NCBI GenBank assembly: GCA_025057275.1
Contig: JANWXQ010000053.1
Span: forward strand, 1-64,000
Direction of reading: 5' to 3'
Length of the DNA stretch: 64,000 nt
From: Chitinophagales bacterium
GTDB taxonomy: Bacteria; Bacteroidota; Bacteroidia; Chitinophagales; UBA10324
A program made the position numbers and the translations under genes. Within the stretch, counting starts at the first letter, position 1. Each line of letters opens with the position of its first letter. The notes under the pieces were generated by a model. That model was not told the DNA's origin. It made no database searches and saw nothing but the letters and a program-made list of their open reading frames with translations. Positions 41,141 to 50,331 of this stretch are shown piece after piece.

Positions 41141-44068
41141 TCAGGGTTTTATTTCCAGATTGATTTCCCGCGCAACGGCACCGCTGGAAAAACGCAACCG
41201 GAAGGTTCCCGGCTGGAGGTAATATTGCCCGTCGTCGCCCCGTTGCAGACGAACGGGCATGCGCTCGGGCTTGCGCCGGCGGTTGAGAAAATCCTCATAA
41301 GGCTGAAGGAAGGCCGAGTCCAAGCGCAACGCATACGGAAGATAGTTCAGGCCCGCCTCCAGGCGATAAGCATCCCGAAAAACCATCAGCGCGGAATCGG
41401 CAAAAACTTCCATTTGAACGTCCTTGGCTTCATCAGCGTAAACTGCAAGCAGCACCCGGGGCACCGACACCGTATCCCAGAAAGAGCGACGTTTTCCCCA
41501 GGAAGCCTCGTGGCGAACCGGATCGGCAGCGAAGACAAACAGGGGCTGGTTCAGCACGCTGTCGGTCAGTTGCTGCAATTCTTTGACCCGGCCGATGTAG
41601 ATGCTGCGCCCGTGGGTGCCCAGAATCAGCTCCCGTTCGCGCGGGTGAATGCACAAATCGTGAACGGCCACGCGCGGTAAAGAGGAAAACGGCATAAATC
41701 GTTGTCCGCCGTTCAGGGACACATAGCAACCCTGATCGGTTCCCACATAGACCACATTTTCATTCACCGGATCGTCCTTGACTACATTCACCGGTTCATC
41801 GGGCAAATCGGTGCCCAGGCGTTTCCAGGTTTTACCGTAATCGTTGCTGACCAATACATAAGCTTTGAAATGATCCCAGCGATAGCCGTTCAACGCCACA
41901 TATACCCGTTCCTCCTTGTGCGGCGAAGCCCAAACGCGACTGACCCATAAGGCAGGTGGCAGATCTTTTGCTGCCGGCGTAATCAGATTCCAGCTTGTTC
42001 CTCCATCGCGACTGACCCAAACCCTTCCGTTGTCGGTGCCGGCATAAATCAGGCCGAACCGAAGCGGCGATTCGCTTATTGAGGTTAGGGTTCCGTAAGG
42101 CACGTTGCCTTTTCGGCCGCCACCGGTAAGGTCAGGGGAAATGGGCTTGAAATCGTTGCCCTGATTCAGTGAACGAAACAGCAGGTTGGCGCCGAAATAG
42201 ACGATACTTTGATTGTGTTGCGACAGCGTAATGGGAGACTGCCAGTTCCACCGGTACGGGCGCTGGCCCAGTTCATGCTGGGGGGTAATGTATTGCTGCG
42301 AACCGGCCACCAGATTGATGCGGAAGTAGTTGCCGAACTGATATCCGGTATACACCGTGGCATTGGTGCGGGTATCTACGGCCACCTGCATGCCGTCGCC
42401 CCCCATGATTTCCTTGTAGCTGTACTGGCCGGTCTGATGCCAGGCCACCGATGGCGAATAGGTAGAAGGGCCATACCAAACGCCGTTATCCTGCAGGCCG
42501 CCAAACACGCGGTAGGGTTCGCTCATGTCGTAGGCTACCGTATAGAATTGCCCAACGGGCGGATTGTTGCATTTGATCCAGTTGCGGCCGTTATCGTAGG
42601 TGATGTTCACTCCGCCATCGTTGCCGCTGATCAGATGACCGGGCTGCCGCGGATTCACCCACAGCGCATGATGGTCCACATGAACATTTTCTTCATTCGA
42701 TATTTTTTTAAATGTCTTTCCCCCGTCGTCGGACATAACCAGTACAAAACCCAGCAGATAGATGCGGTGCGGATGACCGGGCAGGGTGCGTACCTGGGCA
42801 AAATAGTAGCCGTAGGTATAGAAAAAATCATCCAGATAACCCGTATGGGTGCGTTGCCAGGAGCGGCCGCCATCGCTGCTTCGGTACACTTCCGCGCCGA
42901 TGACTTCACTGTCAAACAACAAACTGTTGGCGTCTTCCAGAAATTCCACCAGGGTTTGAGGGGTGATGATGCCTTTTTGCATCAGCAACCGGACGGTGTC
43001 GGCCGTGTATTTAGCCGGAAAGCGGTTTTGTCGCAAAAAGGTTTCCACCCGGTCTTTGTGCTGACGCAAGAAGGCGGCCGCATCCATGTTGCGCAGCAGG
43101 CTCTTGGTGAGTACGGTGGTGTCTTCGGCTTTCTTTTCGCGAAAATTCAGATTGTCCACAAGGGCAATGAGGGTGGATTGCCTTCGACCGGACGAATCGG
43201 TGTCCAACACAGCCAGACCGATGCGACCGGTACCTGCTCCCACCGGAAACCCGCTACCGGGTAGGGTGATGCGCTTCCAGGTTAGCCCTCCATCCGCGCT
43301 GCGATAAATGCCGCTTCCCGGCCCGCTTCCCTCAAAATGCCAGGCCCGCCGCCATCGCTGCCACGAGGCAGCATAGAAAACAGCAGGGTCATTCGGATCC
43401 TGAATTACATCAATGCATCCTGTGGTGTCGTTGAGGCTCAATACGCGCGTCCAGGTAATTCCATCATCCGTAGAGCGGTAAAGGCCCCGTTCCGGGTTCT
43501 CGGAATACAAATGACCCAGCACGGCCACCAGCAGTACCCCGGGCTGACTGTAATCCTGAATGATGCGGCCAATGTGATGGCTTTCCGGCAATCCGCAATA
43601 GGTCCATTGCGTACCGCCTACTGTGCCCCGGTAAATGCCCACACCGGAATAGGAGGAGCGGCTGGAATTGTTTTCACCCGTGCCTACCCACACCAACCCC
43701 CGCTTCCAGTCTGCAAGAATGTCGCCAATGGTTAATACGGCTTCGTAATCAAACACCGGAATAAACGACATGCCGTTGTTGGTGGTGTACCATAAGCCGC
43801 CCGAAGCATAAGCCACATAAAACTCAACCGGATTCTCCGGATTTACCTCCACATCCACCACCCGTCCGCTCATGATGACCGGTCCCACATTCCGAAAAGG
43901 CACCCGATGCACCAGCGAAGGCTCTTGCCGGATTTGTTGATACGTGGTGAGGCGATCGGTTCCTGCAGTGGGCAATGGAAATTTTTCGGGTTTTGCCCGC
44001 TGCGCGAAAAAAAGAAACGGAAAAAGCAACAACCCGACAGAGAGCAACAACGCAACAGACCGGCGCAT
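41141..44068 (-). CDS. Large exported BNR/sortilin-type beta-propeller protein
   Basis: The start at ATG 44068 (MRRSVALLLSVGLLLFPFLFFAQ) gives a signal peptide and 975 aa. The body contains repeated BNR/VPS10-type turns (YRSTDDGITWTRVL; YRSADGGLTWKRITLPGSG; VYRSSDGGRSWQRTHTG; VMSDDGGKTFKKIS; VSRDGGTSWNLITP; VSNDYGKTWKRLG) that build one or two multi-bladed propellers, as in sortilin-like proteins annotated as glycosyl hydrolases in Bacteroidota. The C-terminal about 100 residues form a beta-rich domain (ending FRLRFSSGAVAREINLEIKP) without a T9SS tail. It is probably periplasmic or outer-membrane associated; no catalytic residues can be assigned. A near-consensus -7 (TATCTTTC, 44089-44096) lies upstream. 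Confidence 0.87.
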   Translation of the reverse strand: MRRSVALLLSVGLLLFPFLFFAQRAKPEKFPLPTAGTDRLTTYQQIRQEPSLVHRVPFRNVGPVIMSGRVVDVEVNPENPVEFYVAYASGGLWYTTNNGMSFIPVFDYEAVLTIGDILADWKRGLVWVGTGENNSSRSSYSGVGIYRGTVGGTQWTYCGLPESHHIGRIIQDYSQPGVLLVAVLGHLYSENPERGLYRSTDDGITWTRVLSLNDTTGCIDVIQDPNDPAVFYAASWQRWRRAWHFEGSGPGSGIYRSADGGLTWKRITLPGSGFPVGAGTGRIGLAVLDTDSSGRRQSTLIALVDNLNFREKKAEDTTVLTKSLLRNMDAAAFLRQHKDRVETFLRQNRFPAKYTADTVRLLMQKGIITPQTLVEFLEDANSLLFDSEVIGAEVYRSSDGGRSWQRTHTGYLDDFFYTYGYYFAQVRTLPGHPHRIYLLGFVLVMSDDGGKTFKKISNEENVHVDHHALWVNPRQPGHLISGNDGGVNITYDNGRNWIKCNNPPVGQFYTVAYDMSEPYRVFGGLQDNGVWYGPSTYSPSVAWHQTGQYSYKEIMGGDGMQVAVDTRTNATVYTGYQFGNYFRINLVAGSQQYITPQHELGQRPYRWNWQSPITLSQHNQSIVYFGANLLFRSLNQGNDFKPISPDLTGGGRKGNVPYGTLTSISESPLRFGLIYAGTDNGRVWVSRDGGTSWNLITPAAKDLPPALWVSRVWASPHKEERVYVALNGYRWDHFKAYVLVSNDYGKTWKRLGTDLPDEPVNVVKDDPVNENVVYVGTDQGCYVSLNGGQRFMPFSSLPRVAVHDLCIHPRERELILGTHGRSIYIGRVKELQQLTDSVLNQPLFVFAADPVRHEASWGKRRSFWDTVSVPRVLLAVYADEAKDVQMEVFADSALMVFRDAYRLEAGLNYLPYALRLDSAFLQPYEDFLNRRRKPERMPVRLQRGDDGQYYLQPGTFRLRFSSGAVAREINLEIKP

Positions 44069-44341
44069 AATGTTAGGGGTTTCCGTCAGAAAGATAGAGG
44101 ACGAACCACTTCTCCCACGCAAGACCCGGGCAAGCAGGCAATTCCTGTTTATTTTGTAGCCATTCATTTCGTAAAGAAGATGCATCCGGTGCTATGCCCT
44201 GTTCTGATGACGGCTGCAGCTCACATTTACGGTTTGGTCGTTACAGCCGCTTCGGTCAGTGGAGGATTCACCACTCGGCATCCCTGGTTGGTTGATTTTC
44301 TTCCTTCATCGGTTTGGAACGTTGCGTGACGGAATCAGCCT

Positions 44342-45508
44342 ATGAAACTTGTGGAAGTGCTGTCAGCTAAGGATGCGCGTCGGTTTCTGGAATTTCCGGC
44401 TCAGTTATACCGCAATGATCCCAATTGGATCCGTCCGCTGGATCGTGATATTGAAGCGGTTTTTGACCCTGAACGCAACAAGCGGTTTGCTTATGGTGCT
44501 GCCCGAAGATGGCTGCTCGTTCACCCGGACGGATCGGTGTTGGGTCGTGTAGCTGCTTTTTATGACGAACGAACAGCTTCTTTGACGGAGTACCGCACCG
44601 GCGGCATAGGTTTTTTTGAATGCGTCAACGACCAACAGGCTGCCAACCTGCTTTTTGATGCCTGCCGCAACTGGCTGATGGATCAAGGCCTGGAAGCTAT
44701 GGACGGCCCCATCAACTTCGGCGAGCGCGATGCCTGGTGGGGCCTGCTGCTGGAAGGTTTTCATTCGCCCGTGTACCGGATGAATTACAATCCCCCTTAC
44801 TACCAAAACCTGTTTGAGCAGTATGGTTTCCGGGAGTATTACAATCAGCTGGTCTTTCATTACCCGGTCAGCAAACCGGTGCCCGAAGACTTTTATCAGC
44901 GAGGCCAACGCGCCCTGCAAGCGTTGGGCATTACGGTACAAAATCTGGAGACCCTGACGCTTGGCCGGCTGGCCGAAAGCATAGCATCTGTTTACAACGA
45001 GGCTTGGGCAAACATGAGGCACTTCAAACCCATCACCACCGAACAGGTCATGCGCCAATTGCAAACGCTGCGGCCCGTGCTGGACAAAAAACTGGTGTAC
45101 GTCGCCTTTGCAGGTAACCGACCCATCGGATTTCTGCTGATGATGCCCGATATCAATCAGATAATAAAAAAGTTTAATGGGAAATTCGGTCTTTGGCAGA
45201 AGCTCTTGTTTTTGTGGTACCTCCGCAGCGGCATCATAGACCGGATTTTTGGCATGCTGTTCGGAATTGTTCCCGATTATCAGGGCAAAGGAGTGGAAGC
45301 GGCTACCATTATTGAAGCCGCCCGTGTGGTGCAACGGCAACGCACGCATTACCGGGATATGGAAATGAACTGGATCGGCGATTTTAACACGCGTATGGTG
45401 CGCATGGTCAGTAAACTGGGCACTTCGGTATGCCGCCGCTACCGCACCTACCGTTATCTGTTTGACCCGGCCAAACCGTTTCGGCGCTATCAGATGGAGG
45501 AGGACTGA
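44342..45508 (+). CDS. GNAT-like acyltransferase-type protein
   Basis: A 388-aa protein beginning MKLVEVLSAKDARRFLEFPA. It belongs to a long Bacteroidota family annotated as GNAT or hypothetical; the features visible are LDRDIEAVFDPERNKRF, GRVAAFYDER, GGIGFFECVNDQQAANLLFD, GPINFGERDAWWGLL and NPPYYQNLFEQYGF in the first half, and a GNAT-like acetyl-CoA region (VYVAFAGNRPIGFLLMMPD...FGIVPDYQGKGVEAATII) in the second half. It may act on small molecules or proteins; the substrate is unknown. It lies 7 bp upstream of priA on the same strand and is probably co-transcribed. The 273-bp gap before it is the largest gene-free stretch in the window, and I see no clear element in it besides the propeller promoter. 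Confidence 0.82.
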   Translation: MKLVEVLSAKDARRFLEFPAQLYRNDPNWIRPLDRDIEAVFDPERNKRFAYGAARRWLLVHPDGSVLGRVAAFYDERTASLTEYRTGGIGFFECVNDQQAANLLFDACRNWLMDQGLEAMDGPINFGERDAWWGLLLEGFHSPVYRMNYNPPYYQNLFEQYGFREYYNQLVFHYPVSKPVPEDFYQRGQRALQALGITVQNLETLTLGRLAESIASVYNEAWANMRHFKPITTEQVMRQLQTLRPVLDKKLVYVAFAGNRPIGFLLMMPDINQIIKKFNGKFGLWQKLLFLWYLRSGIIDRIFGMLFGIVPDYQGKGVEAATIIEAARVVQRQRTHYRDMEMNWIGDFNTRMVRMVSKLGTSVCRRYRTYRYLFDPAKPFRRYQMEED

Positions 45509-45515
45509 GCCATCC

Positions 45516-48002
45516 ATGTCCCAACGGCAATCGTTTCCACTGTATGCTGATCTTATTCTGCCGCTGGCTTTGCCCAAAAATTATACCTATGGCATTCCGG
45601 AAGAGCTATGCGCTGAGGCAGCCATAGGAAAGCGGGCAGAAGTCTCTTTTGGTAAGAAAAAGATTTATGCAGGCATTATTGCGGCATTGCACAGGCAGGC
45701 ACCGTCGGGATATGCCGTTAAGCCAATTCAGGCCGTGCTGGATGCACAACCGCTGATCAGCGAACGGCAGTTGCGCTTTTGGTCATGGATGGCAGACTAT
45801 TACCTGTGTACACCGGGTGAAGTGATGCTGGCGGCGGTTCCAGCCGGCCTGCGCCTGGAAAGCGAAACGGTGCTGCAACTTCAGGAAGGTTTTGATGGCA
45901 ACCTCAGTGAACTGACGGCAGACGAACTGCTTGTCGTGCAACTGCTCACCCGCCGTCGGCTGGTACGATTGGAGGATCTGCAGCGCGAATTCCCACGCAG
46001 TCGCCTTTACGCCCTTTTGGATGGCCTGCTGCATAAACAGATCATTACGTTGAGTGAAAAACTGTCCACCTACCAACCGCCGCAGCGATCCGGCTATGTG
46101 TTGCACAGCGAGTATGCCGATACTTCCCGCTTAACCGCCCTGTTTGACGAGCTCGAAAAGCGCGCCCCCCGCCAGTCGGAAGCACTGATGCAATTTCTGC
46201 ATCTGAGCCGTCGCCCTGATGGTGATCCGTCGGGTTGGGTAGAACGCAACCGACTGCTGCAACATCCGCGGGTATCGGCTGCAGCCGTTCAAGCCCTGTT
46301 GGAAAAAAAAATTCTGGTAGCCGAAAAGCGGGTTGCACAGGCTGCTCCCGCAGCCATTGCGCAGCCGGCAGAAGATTTCGCATTGAGCAAGGCCCAGCAA
46401 AGCTGCTGGGACCAGCTTCAACGCTGCCTGCAGGAAAAAACCGTAGCGCTGCTTCACGGGGTAACCGGTAGCGGAAAAACGCATCTGTACATCCGGTTGA
46501 TCGAAGAACGCCTGCAACAACAGCATCAGGTGCTGTACATGCTTCCCGAAATAGCGCTTACCGCACAGATGATTGCGCGTTTACGCCGAAGTTTCGGGGA
46601 TCGTATAGCCGTTTATCATTCGCGGCTGTCGCCTCGCGAGCGGCTGGATACCTGGAAGAGGCTGCGCGAAGGAACCTGCCAACTGGTGCTGGGTGCACGC
46701 AGTGCGCTCTTTCTTCCCTGGCAACGACTTGGACTGATCATCGTGGATGAAGAACATGACCCGTCATACAAGCAGGACGAACGTGCACCCCACTATCAGG
46801 GGCGCGATGCCGCTATTTATCTGGCCCACCTCTTTGCCGATGTGCCCTGCCGCGTCCTGCTGGGTTCGGCTACGCCATCATTGGAATCGTACACCCATGC
46901 CCGCAAAGGCAAATACGGATTGGTTCACCTGAACGAACGTTATGGCGATGCCAGCCTGCCGGAAATTGTGCTTGTCAATGTGCGGCAGGCAACGAAGGAG
47001 AAAAGAATGCATTCGCTTTTTTCAGATACCCTGCTTCAGGAAATAGAAACCTGCCTTGGCCAGCAGCGCCAGGTGATCCTGTTCCGCAACCGGCGGGGTT
47101 ATGCGCCATCAATGCAGTGCGAAGTCTGCGGATGGATGGCTCAATGCCCCCATTGCGACGTTTCGCTTACCTATCATAAGTTCCGCAATCAGTTGCAATG
47201 CCATTATTGCGGTTACCGACGTGCCACCTATACCTCCTGTGCGGCCTGCGGCAGCCCGCGACTGATCATTACCGGCTATGGCACCCAAAAGGTTGAGGAA
47301 GAGCTTCACGTCTTTTTTCCTAAAGCCGTCATCGGCAGGCTGGATTACGACACCGCCTCAGCCCGGCAGGGCATGCAACGCATCATTTCCTCTTTTGAGC
47401 AGGGCATGATTCATATTCTGGTGGGTACGCAACTGGTAACCAAGGGACTGGATTTTGACCGGGTGGCGCTGGTGGGCATACTGGATGCCGACCAGCTGTT
47501 TGGGTTTACGGATTTCCGAAGTATGGAGCGGGGCTTTCAGCTTCTGTTACAGGTCAGCGGTCGTGCCGGCCGGCGCGACCATCCCGGAAAGGTCATCGTC
47601 CAAACCCGGAGACCTGAGCTCGCCTTGTACGATTTTGTGATGCGCCATGATTTTGAAGGTTTCTATGAGGAGGAAATCCAACGGCGGCAGACCATCTATT
47701 TCCCCCCTTTCTGCCGGTTGATTCTGCTTACCTGCATTCACCGCCAGCAGCAACAGGCAGAAGAAGCCGCGCGGCGGCTGGCCTCCGGTTGCAGCACACT
47801 GCGCGACGTGGTGGTGCTCGGACCGGCCTATCCTCCCGTGATGCGAATCAACAACCGCTACCGCATGCAGGTGCTGCTCAAGGTCAAAAACCGGCAGCAG
47901 GCCGTGCAGGAAGTCAAAAACGCGCTGCGTGTACAGCTTCAGGAACTGGCAGCGCATCAGCAGTTGCGCTCCGTTCAGGTGCTGGTGGATGTGGATCCGT
48001 AA
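45516..48002 (+). CDS. priA: Primosomal replication protein N' (PriA helicase)
   Basis: The start at ATG 45516 (MSQRQSFPLYADLILPLALPK) gives 828 aa. The 3'-DNA-binding domain occupies about residues 1-115 (YTYGIPEEL, GKRAEVSFGKKKIYAGII). The helicase core has Walker A HGVTGSGKTHLYIRLIEERL, the DEEH box IIVDEEHDPSYKQDE, GSATPSLESY and, in domain 2, DYDTASARQGMQ, GTQLVTKGLDFDRVALV and LLQVSGRAGRRD. The zinc-binding insert has eight Cys (CEVCGWMAQCPHC and CHYCGYRRATYTSCAAC). PriA reloads the replisome at stalled forks. tRNA-Lys lies 43 bp downstream. Confidence 0.96.
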   Translation: MSQRQSFPLYADLILPLALPKNYTYGIPEELCAEAAIGKRAEVSFGKKKIYAGIIAALHRQAPSGYAVKPIQAVLDAQPLISERQLRFWSWMADYYLCTPGEVMLAAVPAGLRLESETVLQLQEGFDGNLSELTADELLVVQLLTRRRLVRLEDLQREFPRSRLYALLDGLLHKQIITLSEKLSTYQPPQRSGYVLHSEYADTSRLTALFDELEKRAPRQSEALMQFLHLSRRPDGDPSGWVERNRLLQHPRVSAAAVQALLEKKILVAEKRVAQAAPAAIAQPAEDFALSKAQQSCWDQLQRCLQEKTVALLHGVTGSGKTHLYIRLIEERLQQQHQVLYMLPEIALTAQMIARLRRSFGDRIAVYHSRLSPRERLDTWKRLREGTCQLVLGARSALFLPWQRLGLIIVDEEHDPSYKQDERAPHYQGRDAAIYLAHLFADVPCRVLLGSATPSLESYTHARKGKYGLVHLNERYGDASLPEIVLVNVRQATKEKRMHSLFSDTLLQEIETCLGQQRQVILFRNRRGYAPSMQCEVCGWMAQCPHCDVSLTYHKFRNQLQCHYCGYRRATYTSCAACGSPRLIITGYGTQKVEEELHVFFPKAVIGRLDYDTASARQGMQRIISSFEQGMIHILVGTQLVTKGLDFDRVALVGILDADQLFGFTDFRSMERGFQLLLQVSGRAGRRDHPGKVIVQTRRPELALYDFVMRHDFEGFYEEEIQRRQTIYFPPFCRLILLTCIHRQQQQAEEAARRLASGCSTLRDVVVLGPAYPPVMRINNRYRMQVLLKVKNRQQAVQEVKNALRVQLQELAAHQQLRSVQVLVDVDP

Positions 48003-48045
48003 TATGGGTCGTCATCTGTGAATGCATGCGTAATTTCGCTGTCCT

Positions 48046-48118
<73 letters not shown>

Positions 48119-48144
48119 CTAAAAGGCCGCCCGCCACCCAGGCA

Positions 48145-48666
48145 TCAGTAGTATGGACGAAGCATCAGATACACCAAAACGCCGGTGATCGTCACATACA
48201 GCCACAGCGGCAAGGTTATCCGGGCAATACGCCGGTGACGGTCAAATCGTTCCTGCACTGCGCGCAACAAGGTGAACAGCACCAGCGGAACAATAACCGC
48301 TGCCAGTACAATGTGGGTGATGAGAATGAAGTAATACACCGGCCGTATCCAGCCCGTGCCTCCAAAGGGAGTAGGCTCCGTCATCCAATGGTAAATCACA
48401 TAAGAAACCAGAAAAGCTGCAGAAAGCACTACGGCGGTTATCATGCAGTATTGATGCAACCGCTGCTTGCCCCTGCGGATCAGCATGTAGCCGGCAATCA
48501 GCAAGACGGTAGTCAGGCTGTTGAGCGTGGCGTTCAGGGCAGGCAGCAGTCGCACATCAAAGCCCAGATCCACACCGGCCGGCTTCAGGTAAATGAGCAA
48601 TACGACCACCAGCGGAATGAGCACCGAAACAGCAACAATCAAATAGATCGCTCCTTTGCCTTTCAT
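48145..48666 (-). CDS. DUF420 membrane protein (oxidase assembly-associated)
   Basis: A 173-aa protein with about five TM helices (IYLIVAVSVLIPLVVVLLIY; LNSLTTVLLIAGYMLI; CMITAVVLSAAFLVSYVIYHW; VYYFILITHIVLAAVIVPLVLFTL; LPLWLYVTITGVLVYLML). His residues on helices (HQYCMITA; VIYHWMTEP; ITHIVLA) resemble the DUF420/CtaM-like pattern of proteins linked to heme-copper oxidase maturation. It is the last gene of the respiratory operon and overlaps the Sco1 gene by ATGA. A role in cofactor insertion or heme handling is an inference from context. Confidence 0.87.
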   Translation of the reverse strand: MKGKGAIYLIVAVSVLIPLVVVLLIYLKPAGVDLGFDVRLLPALNATLNSLTTVLLIAGYMLIRRGKQRLHQYCMITAVVLSAAFLVSYVIYHWMTEPTPFGGTGWIRPVYYFILITHIVLAAVIVPLVLFTLLRAVQERFDRHRRIARITLPLWLYVTITGVLVYLMLRPYY

Positions 48667-49295
48667 AAGCGCATGCCGATTAACAAACGGCCCAGATCGT
48701 TGTAAAGCTGATCTACAGATTCCTTTTCCAGACCGTTATAGAAGCCACGGATCCGGCCTTCGGCATCAATCAGCACCAGTCTGTTGGTGTGGGTAAACTC
48801 AAAACCCAGGCCGCCTTCCGGAGTGTACACCACCGGAACGCGAAACCCTTCTGCAGCCAGCGGCCAGATCACAGAAGTGTCGGCCCGAAGAAAAAACCAT
48901 TTGCCCGGCAGAGCGCCGTAGCGCATTGCATAATCCCGAAGGACCGGAAAAGAATCCCGCTCCGGGTCAATTGTAAAACTGATCAACACCACCCGATCAT
49001 CTTTTCGAAAACTTTCCTGAATCTGACGCATGGTCATGGATAGCTGCGGACAAATGCTGCCGCAATGGGTAAAGATGAAATCGGCTACCACCACCTTACC
49101 ACGCAGATCACTGGCGGAAAGGGTGTCGCTTTCGCTGTAGGCTATACGAAAATCAGGGACCGGCCAAAGCACCGGCACCTGATCGGCTTCCGACGGCGCA
49201 CGATCCAGTCGGTATTTCCAATAAAGAAAGAAAGCCAGTGGAATGCCTATAGCGATCAGGAATACCGCCAGACGGATGCGCCATTGTTTGTTCAT
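48663..49295 (-). CDS. sco1: SCO1/SenC-family copper chaperone
   Basis: A 210-aa protein with an N-terminal TM anchor (IRLAVFLIAIGIPLAFFLYW, about 7-26) and a thioredoxin-like domain. The copper site is C-x3-C (CGSICPQL), and the third ligand is the later His in FEFTHTNRLVLID. The family loads copper into the CuA site of oxidase subunit II, which is encoded seven genes upstream in this operon. It overlaps the DUF420 gene by 4 nt and follows subunit IV by about 30 nt. Confidence 0.93.
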   Translation of the reverse strand: MNKQWRIRLAVFLIAIGIPLAFFLYWKYRLDRAPSEADQVPVLWPVPDFRIAYSESDTLSASDLRGKVVVADFIFTHCGSICPQLSMTMRQIQESFRKDDRVVLISFTIDPERDSFPVLRDYAMRYGALPGKWFFLRADTSVIWPLAAEGFRVPVVYTPEGGLGFEFTHTNRLVLIDAEGRIRGFYNGLEKESVDQLYNDLGRLLIGMRL

Positions 49296-49326
49296 TGCAG
49301 AGTCAGGGCAGCGCCCTTCCGTGGCT

Positions 49327-49635
49327 TCAATACCGCTTTAGCTCATACCACCAGTCGCCTTCCACCAGCAATACGACAACTGCAAACAGCATAAAAATCA
49401 TGGGCAGCAAAACGGTAATGATCAGGTATTTACGCTCAAATTTCAGATGCATGAACACTGCCACGATGTAAAATGCCTTGGCCAGACTGGCCAGGATGTA
49501 GAAAATGTTGAGCAGCATTTGCGGCACATGACCGGTAAGCGTCAATGCCAGACCAATCTCCAGAATGGTAACAATCAGCAGGATCCAGAATGTTCTCCAG
49601 ATCACTTTCACCATGTCTAATCCTTCCCGTACCAT
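49327..49635 (-). CDS. Cytochrome c oxidase subunit IV family protein
   Basis: A 102-aa protein with three TM helices (VIWRTFWILLIVTILEIGLAL; MLLNIFYILASLAKAFYIVAVFMHLKFE; YLIITVLLPMIFMLFAVVVLLV). The middle helix motif KAFYIVAVFMHLKFE is the hallmark of the prokaryotic COX4 family. It stabilises the oxidase core. It lies 21 bp after the larger subunit-III gene and before sco1. A start at the in-frame ATG 49614 (MVKVIWRT) is also possible. Confidence 0.92.
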   Translation of the reverse strand: MVREGLDMVKVIWRTFWILLIVTILEIGLALTLTGHVPQMLLNIFYILASLAKAFYIVAVFMHLKFERKYLIITVLLPMIFMLFAVVVLLVEGDWWYELKRY

Positions 49636-49656
49636 AGAACTATCTGATTAAAAAAA

Positions 49657-50322
49657 TTACAAAAGGTAAAACGCCATGAACACGAACACCCAAACCAGAT
49701 CCACGAAGTGCCAGTACAACCCTACCTTTTCCACCATCTCGTAGCTACCGCGCCGGTCGTACACACCGTTCAATACGTTGGTCAGCACGATGATGTTGAT
49801 GATTACGCCCGTGAACACATGGAAACCGTGAAATCCGGTAATGGTGAAAAACAGCCAGCCGAAAGCAGGAGCACCAAACGGATTTTCCTTCATCGTCATG
49901 CCGTGGGTAATCAGATGGGTCCATTCCCAGGCCTGACTGCTCAGAAAAATGAGCCCGCCCACGATGGTCCAGGCCAGCCATTTGGCCACCTTTAGTCGGT
50001 TGCGTTCGTGGTTTCCGTAATGAACGGCAAGCACCATGGTCACGCTGCTCATGATCAGGGTGAAGGTCATGAAGCTGACAAAACCCAGGGGCACTTCCAC
50101 GCCTTCCAGAAAAGGAAACGATTTAAACACCTCCGTGGGCAATGGCCACGATTCGTAGCTGAAGCGCAGCGCGCCATAAGTGATCAGGAAGGCGCCAAAG
50201 GAAAAGGAGTCGCCTACCAGGAAGTACCACATCATCAGTTTTCCCCAACTGATGCGGAACGGGGAAAACCCGCCCTGCCAGATGTTGGGCTTTACGGACA
50301 TGGTCAGCGTGCTATCGGCCAT
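49657..50322 (-). CDS. coxC: Cytochrome c oxidase subunit III
   Basis: A 221-aa subunit III with about five TM helices after a short N-terminal segment. WGKLMMWYFLVGDSFSFGAF is the first helix; FHGFHVFTGVIINIIVL and KVGLYWHFVDLVWVFVFMAFYLL near the end are typical subunit III signatures (GFHxxHV and WHFVDxVW). It supports the stability of the catalytic subunit and proton uptake. It is 9 bp downstream of the second, smaller subunit-III-like gene, so the operon encodes two related proteins. Confidence 0.93.
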   Translation of the reverse strand: MADSTLTMSVKPNIWQGGFSPFRISWGKLMMWYFLVGDSFSFGAFLITYGALRFSYESWPLPTEVFKSFPFLEGVEVPLGFVSFMTFTLIMSSVTMVLAVHYGNHERNRLKVAKWLAWTIVGGLIFLSSQAWEWTHLITHGMTMKENPFGAPAFGWLFFTITGFHGFHVFTGVIINIIVLTNVLNGVYDRRGSYEMVEKVGLYWHFVDLVWVFVFMAFYLL

Positions 50323-50331
50323 AGTACAATT

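Noticed and set aside
41129-41146. Possible hairpin CCTGA-N8-TCAGG followed by GTTTTATTT at the birA end
   Set aside because: The stem is only 5 bp with an 8-nt loop and lies over the stop codons of both convergent genes; too weak to call a terminator.
44186-44341. Short plus-strand frame before the GNAT-like gene (MHPVLCPVLMTAAAHIYG, ending at 44329)
   Set aside because: It could encode 49 aa, but has no signal peptide, domain, promoter or conserved feature that I recognise, and the longer ORF containing it starts inside the antisense of the propeller gene.
44405-45577. 390-aa minus-strand ORF
   Set aside because: Antisense to the GNAT-like gene, with shadow-type composition and no motifs; the plus-strand gene is in frame with priA and has clear family features.
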